DNA from: Methylobacterium sp. J-067
Lineage (GTDB): Bacteria; Pseudomonadota; Alphaproteobacteria; Rhizobiales; Beijerinckiaceae
NCBI RefSeq assembly: GCF_022829465.1
Contig: NZ_JAKSXZ010000081.1
Span: 83,236-147,235 of the forward strand
DNA length: 64,000 nucleotides
Direction of reading: 5' to 3'
The notes beneath the pieces were generated by a model. That model ran no database searches. It saw only the letters and a program-made list of their open reading frames with translations, and was not told the DNA's origin. Of the stretch, positions 9,436-18,246 are shown in pieces. Made by a program: the position numbers and the translations under genes. Positions within the stretch are counted from its first letter, which is position 1, and the number at the start of each line of letters is the position of its first letter.

Positions 9436-9904
9436 ATTTGGCCGAGAGGGCGCCCAGATCGAGCCTCCGAATACAAGTCGAGCCGTCGCCCGCAGCCTGC
9501 GTAGCGTCCGCGAGGAGCCGCAAACCGAAAAAAGCTTGTTGCAGCGCGCATGAGACGGTAGACTCCGCTTGAAGATCGCGAACGTTTCGTTAAGACGAGC
9601 CGCGATAGGGTCGGTGGAGACCACGGCCGCCACGTAGTTCGCCGACCCCCTCAAGATCCGGAACAGGGTGTACGCGAGGCTCGCGCGCCGGTCCGGTACC
9701 GCTCGAATCTGACAATCGCCTTGTGGTCCGCGCCGATGCCTCGGCCTGCGACGCAAGCGGTGGCTCAGGCGAACGGTGAGGTTCGTGCGAGGTGTTGCAC
9801 GGCTGCTTTCGGGCAGTACGGGTCGGGACGACGCACCGGAGCCGTGCGCGACCCCGAACGTCCCTTTGACTTGTCTGGCGTGAACTGAGGGTCACTGAAG
9901 ACCG
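9436..9904. other. 469-base intergenic stretch between prmC and the DUF4167 gene
   Basis: I see no convincing gene here. An open frame on the minus strand runs through it continuously with the antisense of prmC, has no ribosome site and no recognisable product, and was not called. Base composition is less GC-biased than the flanks, for example around 9520-9545. The promoter of the DUF4167 gene must lie in it; a TTGACT at about 9868-9873 is the only -35-like hexamer noticed, without a clear -10. Confidence 0.5.
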
Positions 9905-11050
9905 ATGAGACCGAACCAGAATCGACGGATGCGCGGGCGTAATCGCCCCAAGGGTCCCAATCCGCTGACGCGCTCGTACGAATCGAACGGCCCCGACGTC
10001 AAGATCCGCGGTACCGCTCAGCACATCGCCGACAAGTACGCGCAGCTCGCCCGCGACGCTCTGGCGGCCGGCGATCCCGTCGCCGCCGAGAACTACTTCC
10101 AGCACGGCGAGCATTACTTCCGCATCATCTCCGGTGCGCAGGAGCAGACGCGCCCGGTCGCCGGCGGCTATGCCGCCCGTGCCTTCGACGAGGAGATGGA
10201 CGAGGGCGACGAGGAGGCCCAGGGCCAGGGCGGCCAGCCGAACGGGCAGGCCTATAACGGCCAGGGCTACGGCCAGGACGAGTACGGCGACCCCGGCCAC
10301 CAGCCGCAGCCCTATGAGGGCCGCCAGGATTACCAGGACAACGGGCGCCAGAACCGCGACCGTTTCCAGAACCGCGACCAGCGCCGCTTCGACGGCCAGC
10401 CGCGCCAGGACAATGGGCGCCAGGACAACGGCCGGCAGGACCGCCAGGATTACAACCGGGACCGTCCGCGCCAGGAGAACCGGCAGGACGGGAACCGGCA
10501 GGATTACAACCGGCAGGACCGGCAGGATTATCCGCGCCAGGACCGGCAGGACCGCCAGGAGTATCGCGGCCAGCAGGAGAACAACCGGCAGGACCGTCCG
10601 CGCCAGGATTACCAGCGCAGCGAGGGCCAGGAGTTCCGGCAGGAGCGCCAGGACCGTCCCGAGCGGCAGGACCGCACCGAGCGCCAAGACCGCACCGAGC
10701 GCCAGGAGCAGCGGCGCGAGTTCCGCCCCGAGACGCCGCGCGCCGAGTTCCAGCGTCCCGAGGCGGCGCCACGCCGTGAGCGCCGTCGCGAGGAGCCGGC
10801 CGCCGTCACCGAGGAGGCCGCAGCCCTGCCGGCCTTCCTGATGGCGCCCGCCCGCCCGATCGCCTCGACCTCCCCGGCCGTCCCGACCGCCTCGCCGGAG
10901 CCCGAGTCGCCGCCGGCCGCCGAGGCCGCCGCCGCCGACGAGGCGCCCGCGGCGAAGCCCCGCCGCCGCCGCCGTCCGCGCTTCGAAAGCGCCGCCGCCG
11001 AGGCGGGTGAGGGCGGTGCCCCGTCCTCCGACGAGACGCCCACCGAGTGA
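9905..11050 (+). CDS. DUF4167 protein with a long RQD-rich disordered tail
   Basis: 381 residues. The first 80 or so form the DUF4167 domain: a basic start MRPNQNRRMRGRNRPKGPNP, then DVKIRGTAQHIADKYAQLARDAL and AENYFQHGEHYFRI. From about residue 130 to 290 the sequence is low complexity, dominated by Arg, Gln and Asp with repeated NRQD, DRQDY and RQDRQ units, then a Pro/Ala-rich and Arg-rich end (KPRRRRRPRFE). The repeats are also visible in the DNA between about 10,420 and 10,720. The family is alphaproteobacterial and its function is unknown to me; basic ends and disorder suggest RNA or nucleoid contact, which is inference. Confidence 0.9.
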   Translation: MRPNQNRRMRGRNRPKGPNPLTRSYESNGPDVKIRGTAQHIADKYAQLARDALAAGDPVAAENYFQHGEHYFRIISGAQEQTRPVAGGYAARAFDEEMDEGDEEAQGQGGQPNGQAYNGQGYGQDEYGDPGHQPQPYEGRQDYQDNGRQNRDRFQNRDQRRFDGQPRQDNGRQDNGRQDRQDYNRDRPRQENRQDGNRQDYNRQDRQDYPRQDRQDRQEYRGQQENNRQDRPRQDYQRSEGQEFRQERQDRPERQDRTERQDRTERQEQRREFRPETPRAEFQRPEAAPRRERRREEPAAVTEEAAALPAFLMAPARPIASTSPAVPTASPEPESPPAAEAAAADEAPAAKPRRRRRPRFESAAAEAGEGGAPSSDETPTE

Positions 11051-11064
11051 GCCTTCCCCCGCCG

Positions 11065-11091
11065 CCCCGCCGTCATGGGAGGGCGGCGGGG
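11065..11091 (+). terminator. GC-rich hairpin after the DUF4167 gene
   Basis: CCCCGCCG (11065-11072) can pair with CGGCGGGG (11084-11091) over an 11-base loop, 14 bases past the stop of the DUF4167 gene. No T-tract follows, so termination is only probable. Confidence 0.4.
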
Positions 11092-11148
11092 ATTGTCCTG
11101 CACCCCAGGGCTGTCTATCTCGCCTCGGCCGTGAAACCCTGGATTCCG

Positions 11149-12021
11149 ATGGCCGCTCTGCCCCGACGTCTCCTCGCTGGCCTGCTGGTGCTCGCGAGCC
11201 CCGCGCTCGCCGCCCCCGCCACTCCGGAGCCTTCCGAGGCGCAAGCGCCCGCGCAGGCCCCGGTCGTCCTGGCCAACCACCGGGCGGTCTACGACCTCTC
11301 CCTCAGCGGCAGCACGAGCACCCGCGCCGTCGAAGCGGCGCGCGGGCGCATCGTCCTCGACTTCCGGGGGGATGCCTGCCGGGGCTACACGATGCAGACG
11401 CGGCAGGTCACGGAGCTGACCTCCGGCGAGACCGGCACCCGCGTCTCGGACCTGCGCAGCACGACCTTCGAGAGCGGCGACGCGCGGGAATTCCGCTTCA
11501 AGACGACCACGGTCTCCGACGGCGACAACGCGGCCCCCGTGGACGGCACGGCCACGGAGGATGCCAGCGGGCTCACGGTGAAGCTGAAGGGCAAGCCGAA
11601 GCCCATCACCGCCTCGGGGCCAGTGCTGTTCCCGAGCGCGCATATGCGCAAGCTCGTGGAGATGGCGCGGGCCGGGCAGACCACGCTCTCGGTCAAGGTC
11701 TATGACGGTTCGGACGACGGCCGGAAGGTCTACGACACCTTCGCGGTGATCGGCCACGAGGCGGTCTCCGGCACCGATCTGGAGAAGCCGCTTCAGACGG
11801 GGCCCATCGCCTCGGTGAAGCGCTGGCCGGTGAAGCTCACCTACTACACCGAGGGCGCCGGCGAGCGCACGCCGATCTACACCCTGAGCTTCGACCTCTA
11901 CGAGAACGGCGTCAGCGGCCGGATCAAGCTCGATTACGGCGAGTTCGTCCTGGCCGGCACGATGACCACCCTCGATCTGGACACGACGCCGCCGAAGGCG
12001 GGCAAGGGCTGCACGCCGTAG
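11149..12021 (+). CDS. eipB: Periplasmic cell-envelope integrity protein EipB (DUF1849)
   Basis: A 290-residue exported protein with a signal peptide (basic MAALPRR, hydrophobic LLAGLLVLAS, likely cleavage after ALA at residues 19-21). The mature part matches DUF1849/EipB: NHRAVYDLSLSGS, RIVLDFRGDACRGYTMQTR, LFPSAHMRKLVE, KVYDGSDDGRKVYDT, YTLSFDLYENGVSGRIKLDYG. Brucella EipB is a periplasmic beta-barrel protein needed for envelope integrity and has a conserved disulphide; Cys77 and Cys288 here are the matching pair. ATG 11149 was chosen because it starts the signal peptide, although the frame is open upstream. It faces the DUF3572 gene tail to tail. Confidence 0.88.
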   Translation: MAALPRRLLAGLLVLASPALAAPATPEPSEAQAPAQAPVVLANHRAVYDLSLSGSTSTRAVEAARGRIVLDFRGDACRGYTMQTRQVTELTSGETGTRVSDLRSTTFESGDAREFRFKTTTVSDGDNAAPVDGTATEDASGLTVKLKGKPKPITASGPVLFPSAHMRKLVEMARAGQTTLSVKVYDGSDDGRKVYDTFAVIGHEAVSGTDLEKPLQTGPIASVKRWPVKLTYYTEGAGERTPIYTLSFDLYENGVSGRIKLDYGEFVLAGTMTTLDLDTTPPKAGKGCTP

Positions 12022-12024
12022 GCG

Positions 12025-12327
12025 TCACGCCCACTCGTCGTCGGGCCAGGGCGACAGGCGCTGCCACGCAGCGACGATCCGCTCCGGCTTGATCTCTAGG
12101 GCCTGCGCGCAGGCGAGCAGCACCGGCTCGTTCCCCGCGACATGATCGAGCACGCCCGCGAGGAACGCGGGGTCCTTGGCGCCGGCCCGAACCGCCTCCA
12201 GATCGAGTCCGGTGGCGGCGAGGAAAGGAAAAAGCCGGTCTTCATCCCCAAGGATCCACAGCAGAACATCGAGGGCGATGCCTTCCGCAGGGTCATCCGC
12301 TTGGTGCAATTTGCCTTTCGTCAACAT
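12025..12327 (-). CDS. DUF3572 family protein
   Basis: A 100-residue soluble protein matching the small alphaproteobacterial DUF3572 family. Typical are ALDVLLWILGDEDRLFPFLAATGLD, the DPAFLAGVLDHVAGNEPVLLACA helix pair and the C-terminal RIVAAWQRLSPWPDDEWA. Its function is not known. It sits immediately upstream of divK in divergent orientation, an arrangement seen in related bacteria. The 73-base gap to divK contains two TTAA tetramers that could be CtrA half-sites, but their spacing does not match the full consensus. Confidence 0.85.
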   Translation of the reverse strand: MLTKGKLHQADDPAEGIALDVLLWILGDEDRLFPFLAATGLDLEAVRAGAKDPAFLAGVLDHVAGNEPVLLACAQALEIKPERIVAAWQRLSPWPDDEWA

Positions 12328-12400
12328 GTAACCCTTAAAACCGACGCAATGGGGCTGATGGGTCCTTAATCATGATCGGCTCTGACCGAGGCAAGGAACC

Positions 12401-12772
12401 ATGTCGAAGACGGTGCTCATCGTCGAGGACAACGAACTGAACATGAAGCTGTTCAACGACCTCCTGGAGGCGAACGGCTACGCGACCCTGAAGACCGCCA
12501 ACGGCATCGAGGCGATCGAGCTGGCGCGCGCCCATCATCCCGACCTGATCCTCATGGACATCCAGTTGCCCGAGGTGTCCGGCCTGGAAGTCACGAAGTG
12601 GCTGAAGGAAGACGACGACCTGAAGTCGATTCCGATCATTGCCATCACGGCCTTCGCCATGAAGGGCGACGAGGAGCGGATTCGCGAGGGCGGCTGCGAG
12701 GCCTATTTGTCCAAGCCCATCTCCGTCGCGAAGTTTTTGGCAACCGTTCGCGCGTATCTTGAACCGAAATGA
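12401..12772 (+). CDS. divK: Cell-cycle response regulator DivK
   Basis: A 123-residue single-domain receiver. Acidic residues ED at 9-10, the phospho-acceptor Asp53 in [14 protein letters not shown], the Thr of [16 protein letters not shown] and the Lys of YLSKPISV complete the receiver site. DivK is phosphorylated by PleC/DivJ-type kinases, binds DivL and so controls CtrA activity and cell polarity. The near-perfect fit to DivK and the immediately following pleD are diagnostic. AAGGAA precedes the ATG. Confidence 0.95.
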   Translation: MSKTVLIVEDNELNMKLFNDLLEANGYATLKTANGIEAIELARAHHPDLILMDIQLPEVSGLEVTKWLKEDDDLKSIPIIAITAFAMKGDEERIREGGCEAYLSKPISVAKFLATVRAYLEPK

Positions 12773-12856
12773 TGCGGCGCAGGGCCGTCTCCCCCGTCGC
12801 GAGACCTTGAGTCGCGCCCGAGGGTTGGCGACGGCGAGCGACGCAAGCGAGGTAGC

Positions 12857-14230
12857 ATGTCGGCCCGCGTCCTGATCGTCGATGACCTCTTCCCGAACGT
12901 CAAACTGCTCGAAACGAAGCTCGGCCTGGAGTATTTCGACACCCTCGCGGCGATGAACGGCCCCGATGCCATCGCGATCTGCGAGAAGGGCCTCTGCGAC
13001 ATCGTCCTGCTCGATGTGATGATGCCGGGCATGGACGGATTCGAGGTCTGCCGCCGCCTCAAGAGCAATCCCGTCACGGCGCATATCCCGGTGGTGATGG
13101 TCACCGCCCTCGACCAGCCCTCCGACCGGCTGAAGGGCCTCGATGCGGGCGCCGACGACTTCCTGACCAAGCCGGTCGACGACACCGCGCTGTTCACCCG
13201 CGTGCGCAGCCTCGTCCGCCTGAAGGCCGTCACCGACGAGTTGCGCCAGCGCGCGCTCGCCTCCCGCGCCATCGGGATGGGCGACCCCCTCACCACCGCC
13301 GCCGCCGAGACCGGCCTCGACGCGCGCATCCTCCTCGTGGAGGATCGCCCCGGCGCCACGGAGCGGATGGCCATGGCGCTCAGCCAGCTCCACCGCGTGA
13401 CCGTGGAGGCCGACCCGCTCGTCGCGATCCAGGTGGCGGCCGAGGGCGATTTCGACCTCGCCCTGGTCAGCCTCGACCTGCAGGGCCATGACGGCCTGCG
13501 GCTGTGCAGCCAGCTTCGCTCCCTCGACCGGACGCGGGGCATGCCGCTGATCATGGTGGCGGAGGCGCACGACCGCGCCCGGATCGTCCGGGGCCTCGAT
13601 TTCGGCGTCCACGACTACCTGATGCGTCCCGTCGACCGGAACGAGCTGCTGGCCCGCGCCCGCACCCAGGTCCGCCGCAAACGCTATTCCGACGTGCTGC
13701 GCGGGGCCATGCAGGCCTCCCTGCAGATGGCGGTGACGGACGGCCTCACCGGCCTGCACAACCGCCGCTACCTCGACAATCATCTCGGCGTGCTGTTCTC
13801 CGAGGAGGCGATGCGCCACCGGCCGCTGGCCGCGCTCATCCTCGACATCGACCGCTTCAAGGCGATCAACGACACCTACGGCCACGAGGCCGGGGACGAG
13901 GTGCTGCGCGCCTTCGCCGAGCGCGTGCGCCAGCACACGCGGCCCATCGACATCGTCGCCCGCTACGGCGGCGAGGAAATCGTGGTGATCCTGCCCGATT
14001 CCGGCCTTGCCGAAGCCCACGCCATTGCCGAGCGCATCCGCGAGCGGATCCAGGCCGTGCCCTTCGCCGTCCAGCGCGACACGCGCAGTCTGTCCGTCAC
14101 CGTCTCCATCGGCGTCGCGACCCGCTGCGCCGACGACGCCTCGCCGGGAGACATGCTGCGCCGGGCCGACGAGGGCCTGTACGAGGCCAAGGCAGGCGGA
14201 CGGAACCGGGTCGTCGCCCAGGCGGCCTGA
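12857..14230 (+). CDS. pleD: Diguanylate cyclase response regulator PleD
   Basis: 457 residues with order receiver, degenerate receiver, GGDEF. Receiver 1 has phospho-Asp53 (DIVLLDVMMPGMDG). In the second receiver the expected Asp appears replaced by Ser (LALVSLDLQGHDG), as in an adaptor domain. The cyclase domain has LTGLHNRRYLD, DIDRFKAINDTYGHEAGD and the active motif GGEEI, with Ile where Phe is usual. The RxxD inhibitory site is intact just upstream (RPID). It makes cyclic di-GMP on phosphorylation and drives the swarmer-to-stalked type transition in relatives. It follows divK by 84 bases, as in Caulobacter. Confidence 0.95.
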   Translation: MSARVLIVDDLFPNVKLLETKLGLEYFDTLAAMNGPDAIAICEKGLCDIVLLDVMMPGMDGFEVCRRLKSNPVTAHIPVVMVTALDQPSDRLKGLDAGADDFLTKPVDDTALFTRVRSLVRLKAVTDELRQRALASRAIGMGDPLTTAAAETGLDARILLVEDRPGATERMAMALSQLHRVTVEADPLVAIQVAAEGDFDLALVSLDLQGHDGLRLCSQLRSLDRTRGMPLIMVAEAHDRARIVRGLDFGVHDYLMRPVDRNELLARARTQVRRKRYSDVLRGAMQASLQMAVTDGLTGLHNRRYLDNHLGVLFSEEAMRHRPLAALILDIDRFKAINDTYGHEAGDEVLRAFAERVRQHTRPIDIVARYGGEEIVVILPDSGLAEAHAIAERIRERIQAVPFAVQRDTRSLSVTVSIGVATRCADDASPGDMLRRADEGLYEAKAGGRNRVVAQAA

Positions 14231-14338
14231 CCCGCCGCAGAGGTTGACAGCGTCGGCCTTTGCGCCAACACCTCGCGCCGGCCGCGGCCGGGCTCCCCAC
14301 CGGGCGTGCGACATCCCACGACTCGGTTACGGAACTCC

Positions 14339-15301
14339 ATGGCGGTCACGCGCTCCTATCTCGACTTCGAGAAGCCGGTGGCTGAGCTCGAAGCGAAGCT
14401 CGAAGAACTGCGCGCCGTCGGCAACCAGGACGGCGCCGTCTCGATCAGCGAGGAAGTCGGCCGGCTGGAAGCGAAGGCCCGCCAGGCCCTTGCGGAGATC
14501 TACGCCGCCCTCACGCCCTGGCAGAAGACGCAGGTGGCCCGCCACCCGCAGCGCCCGCATTTCGTGGATTACTGCGCCGGGCTCATCACCGAATTCACCC
14601 CGCTGGCGGGCGACCGCACCTTCGGCGAGGACGAAGCCATCGTCGGCGGCTTCGGCCGCTTCAACGGCCGCCCGGTCTGCGTCCTCGGCCAGGAGAAGGG
14701 CGCCACCACCGAGGCCCGCCTGCGCCACAATTTCGGGATGGCCCGCCCCGAGGGCTACCGCAAGGCCGTGCGCCTGATGGAGACCGCCGACCGGTTCGGC
14801 CTGCCGGTGATCGCCTTCGTGGACACGGCCGGCGCCTATCCGGGCATCGAGGCCGAGGAGCGTGGGCAGGCCGAGGCCATCGCCCGGTCCACGGAAGCTT
14901 GCCTCGGCCTGTCGGTGCCCAACGTCGCGCTGGTGATCGGGGAGGGCGGTTCGGGCGGTGCCATCGCACTCGCCACCGCCAACCGGGTGCTGATGCTGGA
15001 ACACGCGATCTACGGCGTGATCTCGCCGGAGGGCGCGGCCTCGATCCTGTGGCGCGACGGCGGCCGGGCGCACGAGGCGGCCACCGCCATGAAGATCACC
15101 GCGCAGGACCTGCTGCGGCTGGGCGTCATCGACGCCATTGTCCCCGAGGCGGTCGGCGGCGCGCACCGGGACCGCGAGGGCGCGGTGCAGGCGGCGGGTC
15201 AGGCCATCACCGAATCCCTCGCCATGTTCGACGGGCTCGACGGGACCGCGATCCGTGGGCGCCGGGCCGACAAGTTCCTCGAGATCGGCAGGCGCCTGTG
15301 A
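14339..15301 (+). CDS. accA: Acetyl-CoA carboxylase carboxyltransferase subunit alpha
   Basis: A 320-residue carboxyltransferase alpha chain, which with AccD moves the carboxyl group from biotin carrier to acetyl-CoA to give malonyl-CoA. Clear blocks are [78 protein letters not shown] and [19 protein letters not shown]. The ATG at 14339 fits the normal N-terminus. A TTGACA at 14244-14249 in the pleD-accA gap could be its -35. It overlaps the next gene by four bases. Confidence 0.96.
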   Translation: MAVTRSYLDFEKPVAELEAKLEELRAVGNQDGAVSISEEVGRLEAKARQALAEIYAALTPWQKTQVARHPQRPHFVDYCAGLITEFTPLAGDRTFGEDEAIVGGFGRFNGRPVCVLGQEKGATTEARLRHNFGMARPEGYRKAVRLMETADRFGLPVIAFVDTAGAYPGIEAEERGQAEAIARSTEACLGLSVPNVALVIGEGGSGGAIALATANRVLMLEHAIYGVISPEGAASILWRDGGRAHEAATAMKITAQDLLRLGVIDAIVPEAVGGAHRDREGAVQAAGQAITESLAMFDGLDGTAIRGRRADKFLEIGRRL

Positions 15302-16029
15302 CGGCAGCGGCCGGGCTGCGCGGCGCGCTCGGCCGGCTCGGCCGTCGCTTCGGCCGCCGCGACACCCGCGAACCGGGGGCCTTCAACACGATCTCCCTCG
15401 GCTGCAATTGCCAGATGGCGCATGTCCTTAAGACCCTGGACCTGCGCACGTGGTCCGGCCCGTTCGACTGGATCTTCACCCTGCCGGGCATGGTGCAGGA
15501 CTGCCTGGAGGACGATTTCGCCGCGCTCACCGACCGGGGTGAGCTGCAGAGCATCCCCGCGCCGGAGCGCCGGGGGGAGGGCATCTGGAAGGGCCGCCAC
15601 CGCCTCTACCGCGAGCGGCATGGCCTCGAATGCGTGTTCAACCACCACGATCCGGCCGCCGACCCGGCTGATTACGCCTTCCTCACCGAGGGCGTGCGCC
15701 GGATGCGCGTGGCCCTCGATACGCCCGGCACGCGCAATCGCCTGTGGATGATGACCCATCTCTACACCCCCCGCCCGGTGGTGGAGGAGATCGATGCGCT
15801 CCTCGGCCGGCGGGCGAGCACCAACCATCTCACCTTCGTGCAGCTCATGCCCGGCCACGCGCAGGTTGAAGTGACCGAGGCCGTGGATGTCTCCGCGAGC
15901 CTGCGCTGCCTGACGATCCACAGCCCTACGGAGCCGGTCGGCCTGCGCCTCGCCGATCCAATCGACGACGCCGCCCTGCTCGGGATCCTTCGCGCCGAGG
16001 CCGACCGGAGTCCCGCGCGGCTGGCGTGA
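15298..16029 (+). CDS. DUF1796 family putative papain-like cysteine peptidase
   Basis: A 243-residue protein of the DUF1796 group predicted to have a papain-like fold. Visible features are [18 protein letters not shown] (putative nucleophile region with CNC), [39 protein letters not shown] and [11 protein letters not shown]. No member with a known substrate comes to mind, and some occur in surface-polysaccharide loci. GTG at 15298 overlaps the accA stop (GTGA), so it is probably translated with accA, an odd pairing with no obvious lipid role. The first 25 residues are Arg/Ala rich. Confidence 0.75.
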   Translation: MTAAAGLRGALGRLGRRFGRRDTREPGAFNTISLGCNCQMAHVLKTLDLRTWSGPFDWIFTLPGMVQDCLEDDFAALTDRGELQSIPAPERRGEGIWKGRHRLYRERHGLECVFNHHDPAADPADYAFLTEGVRRMRVALDTPGTRNRLWMMTHLYTPRPVVEEIDALLGRRASTNHLTFVQLMPGHAQVEVTEAVDVSASLRCLTIHSPTEPVGLRLADPIDDAALLGILRAEADRSPARLA

Positions 16030-16041
16030 TCCACAGATCGC

Positions 16042-16063
16042 GGCGCCGTGTTGCAACGGCGCC
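16042..16063 (+). terminator. Hairpin after the accA-DUF1796 pair
   Basis: GGCGCCGT (16042-16049) and ACGGCGCC (16056-16063) form a perfect 8-bp stem over a six-base loop, 12 bases after the DUF1796 stop. No T-tract follows. Confidence 0.45.
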
Positions 16064-16173
16064 ATTGCGGTAACGAAGGCGCAAGCTTAACGCAGGTAGA
16101 CGGTTGGGGAGTGACGCCCGAAGCCGGCCGATACCAACGGCCTCCGGGCGAGAGTTCGAGGACGAGGTTCCCC

Positions 16174-17661
16174 ATGACGGCGCGTCCCGCCTTTGCGAGG
16201 ATGCTGGCGGCCGCTGCCTTGACCGCCCTACTGCTCGGCGCCTGCCAGGATGGCAGCGGGATCAACGGTCCCACGGCCCGCAGCATCGCACCCATCGCCC
16301 CGCAGACCCTGGCTCTGATGCAGACCAAGGGGATGCAGCAATCCGACCCGATCCTGATCCGCGCCTACAAGAAGGAAGCGGAGATGGAGGTGTGGAAGAA
16401 GGGCGGCGATGGAAAGTACGCCCTGCTCAAGACCTTCCCGATCTGCCGCTGGTCCGGCCAGCTCGGCCCGAAGACGCGGGAAGGGGATCGCCAGACGCCC
16501 GAGGGCTTCTACACGATCACGCCGGGCCTGATGAACCCGAATTCCTCGTACTATCTGTCGTTCGACACCGGCTTCCCGAACGCCGTGGACCGGGCGAACG
16601 GCCGCTCCGGCCGCTACCTGATGGTGCATGGCACCTGCTCGTCGGCCGGCTGCTTCGCGATGACGGATGCCACGATCGCCGAGATCTACGCCATCGCCCG
16701 CGAAGCCTTCATCGGCGGTCAGCGCAGCTTCCAGTTCCAGTCCTACCCGTTCCGGATGACGGCCAAGAACATGGCCAAGTTCAGGAACGACCCGAACGCC
16801 CCGTTCTGGCGCAACCTGAAGGAAGGGTCGGACTATTTCGAGGCCCTGCGCGAGGAGCCGAAGATCGGCGCCTGCGGCACCCGCTACGTGTTCGGCGGGG
16901 CGGATGTCGCGGCCGGCTCGTGTAAGCCGAAGGTCGAGCCCCTCGTCGCGCAGAAGCGCGCGGAGGACGAGCGCGAGATCGCCGAACTGGTGGCCAAGGG
17001 CACCCCGGCGGTGCGCATGGCCTATCAGGACGGTGGCCAGAACGCGGTCTTCCGCCCGCAGGACAACCCGACCACCTTCGCGAGCCTCGGCGGCACCGAG
17101 ACGGTCCTGCCCTACGACGCGAAGGAATACAGCCGCCACAACCTCGGTGAGGTGAGCCGTCCCGAGACTCTGGCCGCCGGGCCGGAGGAGGTCGAGATCG
17201 ACGTGAAGGGCCGTCCGGTGATGCTCGCCGCCGTCCCGTCGCCGACCACCACGGCCTCTACCACCCCGAAGGCCATGGCCGCCGCCAAGCCGGGAGAGAA
17301 GGCGAAGGGTCCGGTGCGGCCGGCGCCGACGACGCTCATGGCCGCCCGCCCCGCGGAGCCCGTCGCCGAACCGGAAAAGCCCGCGCGGATCGCCGTGGCG
17401 GACGCGGACGGCGACTCGGACGGCTACCAGCAATTGCTGGGCAAGCTGTTCACGAAGGACAAGCCGGCCCCGGTCGTCACCCCCGCCACCGACGCGGCGA
17501 CGGTGGAGCCGATCAAGCTCGCAGCCCGGATCGAGCCCCCGGCGGTGAAGCGCGCCGCCAAGCCCGTTCATGCGGGCAAGGAACACCCGGAGCACAAGGC
17601 CGAAGCCAAGAAGACCGAGACCAAGAAGGTCGAGGCGAAGAAGGCGGACGCGAAGCCGTAA
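16174..17661 (+). CDS. YkuD-type L,D-transpeptidase lipoprotein
   Basis: A 495-residue exported protein. The N-terminus is a lipoprotein signal (basic start, LAAAALTALLLGAC, lipobox Cys24). The YafK-like L,D-transpeptidase domain spans about residues 55-260: ILIRAYKKEAEMEVWK, TFPICRWSGQLGPKTREGDRQTPEG, and the catalytic HG...SxGC motif with His152 and Cys160. Members cross-link peptidoglycan or cut links between it and outer-membrane lipoproteins. The last 150 residues are Pro/Ala/Lys rich and probably disordered, ending in a run of KK(T/V)E-like repeats; such basic tails may contact the wall. The ATG at 16174 begins the signal peptide. A single gene between hairpins. Confidence 0.85.
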   Translation: MTARPAFARMLAAAALTALLLGACQDGSGINGPTARSIAPIAPQTLALMQTKGMQQSDPILIRAYKKEAEMEVWKKGGDGKYALLKTFPICRWSGQLGPKTREGDRQTPEGFYTITPGLMNPNSSYYLSFDTGFPNAVDRANGRSGRYLMVHGTCSSAGCFAMTDATIAEIYAIAREAFIGGQRSFQFQSYPFRMTAKNMAKFRNDPNAPFWRNLKEGSDYFEALREEPKIGACGTRYVFGGADVAAGSCKPKVEPLVAQKRAEDEREIAELVAKGTPAVRMAYQDGGQNAVFRPQDNPTTFASLGGTETVLPYDAKEYSRHNLGEVSRPETLAAGPEEVEIDVKGRPVMLAAVPSPTTTASTTPKAMAAAKPGEKAKGPVRPAPTTLMAARPAEPVAEPEKPARIAVADADGDSDGYQQLLGKLFTKDKPAPVVTPATDAATVEPIKLAARIEPPAVKRAAKPVHAGKEHPEHKAEAKKTETKKVEAKKADAKP

Positions 17662-17673
17662 CGGCTTGGCTCC

Positions 17674-17847
17674 TCAAAGCAGCGGCCGGTCGCGGTTCAT
17701 CAGCCACAGGGCGTGGACTGTGCCGGGCAGCCAGCCCAGAATCCAGAGCACGATGTTCAGCAGGAACTGAATGCCGAAGCCCGTCGTGACGAGCACGGCG
17801 ATGGGCGGGAAGAAGATCGCGAGCAGGATACGGATCAGGCTGGACAC
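17674..17847 (-). CDS. YqaE/Pmp3-family small membrane protein
   Basis: A 57-residue protein with the complete Pmp3 signature: LIRILLAIFFPPIAVLVTTG in the first membrane helix and the second helix LNIVLWILGWLPGTVHALWL. The family includes yeast Pmp3 and E. coli YqaE, which affect membrane potential and cation or stress tolerance. GTG at 17847 is preceded by CGGAG at the right distance; a longer open frame upstream of it lacks any family similarity. It is convergent with the L,D-transpeptidase gene and divergent from the antitoxin gene. Confidence 0.85.
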   Translation of the reverse strand: MSSLIRILLAIFFPPIAVLVTTGFGIQFLLNIVLWILGWLPGTVHALWLMNRDRPLL

Positions 17848-17979
17848 GGGAACTCCGTGGGAGGAGAGGGCGGTTGCGCTGCAGCAACGATGCGAAGCGT
17901 TGCCGGTTCCGCCGGGAGCTTCGCCGCCTTGCTGGCAATGCAAATTCGCCTTACCTCTTGCGGAGAGGAGCACAGGCGA

Positions 17980-18246
17980 ATGGCGATTCTCACCGTGACG
18001 GCGCGGGGCCAAGTGACCTTCCGCAAGGAAGTGCTCCAGCACCTCGGCATCAAATCCGGCGACAAGATCGAACTGGCATTCCTGCCCGATGGCCGGGCGG
18101 AGCTTCGCGCCGCCAAGCCTGCCGGCGGCTGGCAGGATCTGAGCGGCTGCCTGAAGGGCAAGGGCAACGGCGCGGCGCTCTCCCTCGACGACCTGAACGA
18201 GGCCATCGCCGCCATGGGCGCCGAGGCCGGACGCGGACAACCGTGA
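17980..18246 (+). CDS. AbrB/MazE-fold antitoxin (VapB-type)
   Basis: An 88-residue protein whose first half is a SpoVT/AbrB swapped-hairpin DNA-binding domain: MAILTVTARGQVTFRKEVLQHLGIKSGDKIELAFLPDG. The C-terminal half (DLSGCLKGKGNGAALSLDDLNEAIAAM) would bind and block the toxin. The ATG at 17980 follows a GGAGAGGAG ribosome site. It overlaps the PIN-domain gene by four bases (GTGA). Antitoxins of this type usually autorepress, but no operator was identified. Confidence 0.85.
   Translation: MAILTVTARGQVTFRKEVLQHLGIKSGDKIELAFLPDGRAELRAAKPAGGWQDLSGCLKGKGNGAALSLDDLNEAIAAMGAEAGRGQP

Noticed and set aside
9436..9904. A gene in the prmC-DUF4167 gap on the minus strand
   Set aside because: The frame simply continues from the antisense of prmC, shows no family similarity and no start signal.
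12328..12400. CtrA site upstream of divK
   Set aside because: Two TTAA tetramers are present but the spacing between them does not fit TTAA-N7-TTAA, so it was not listed as a site.
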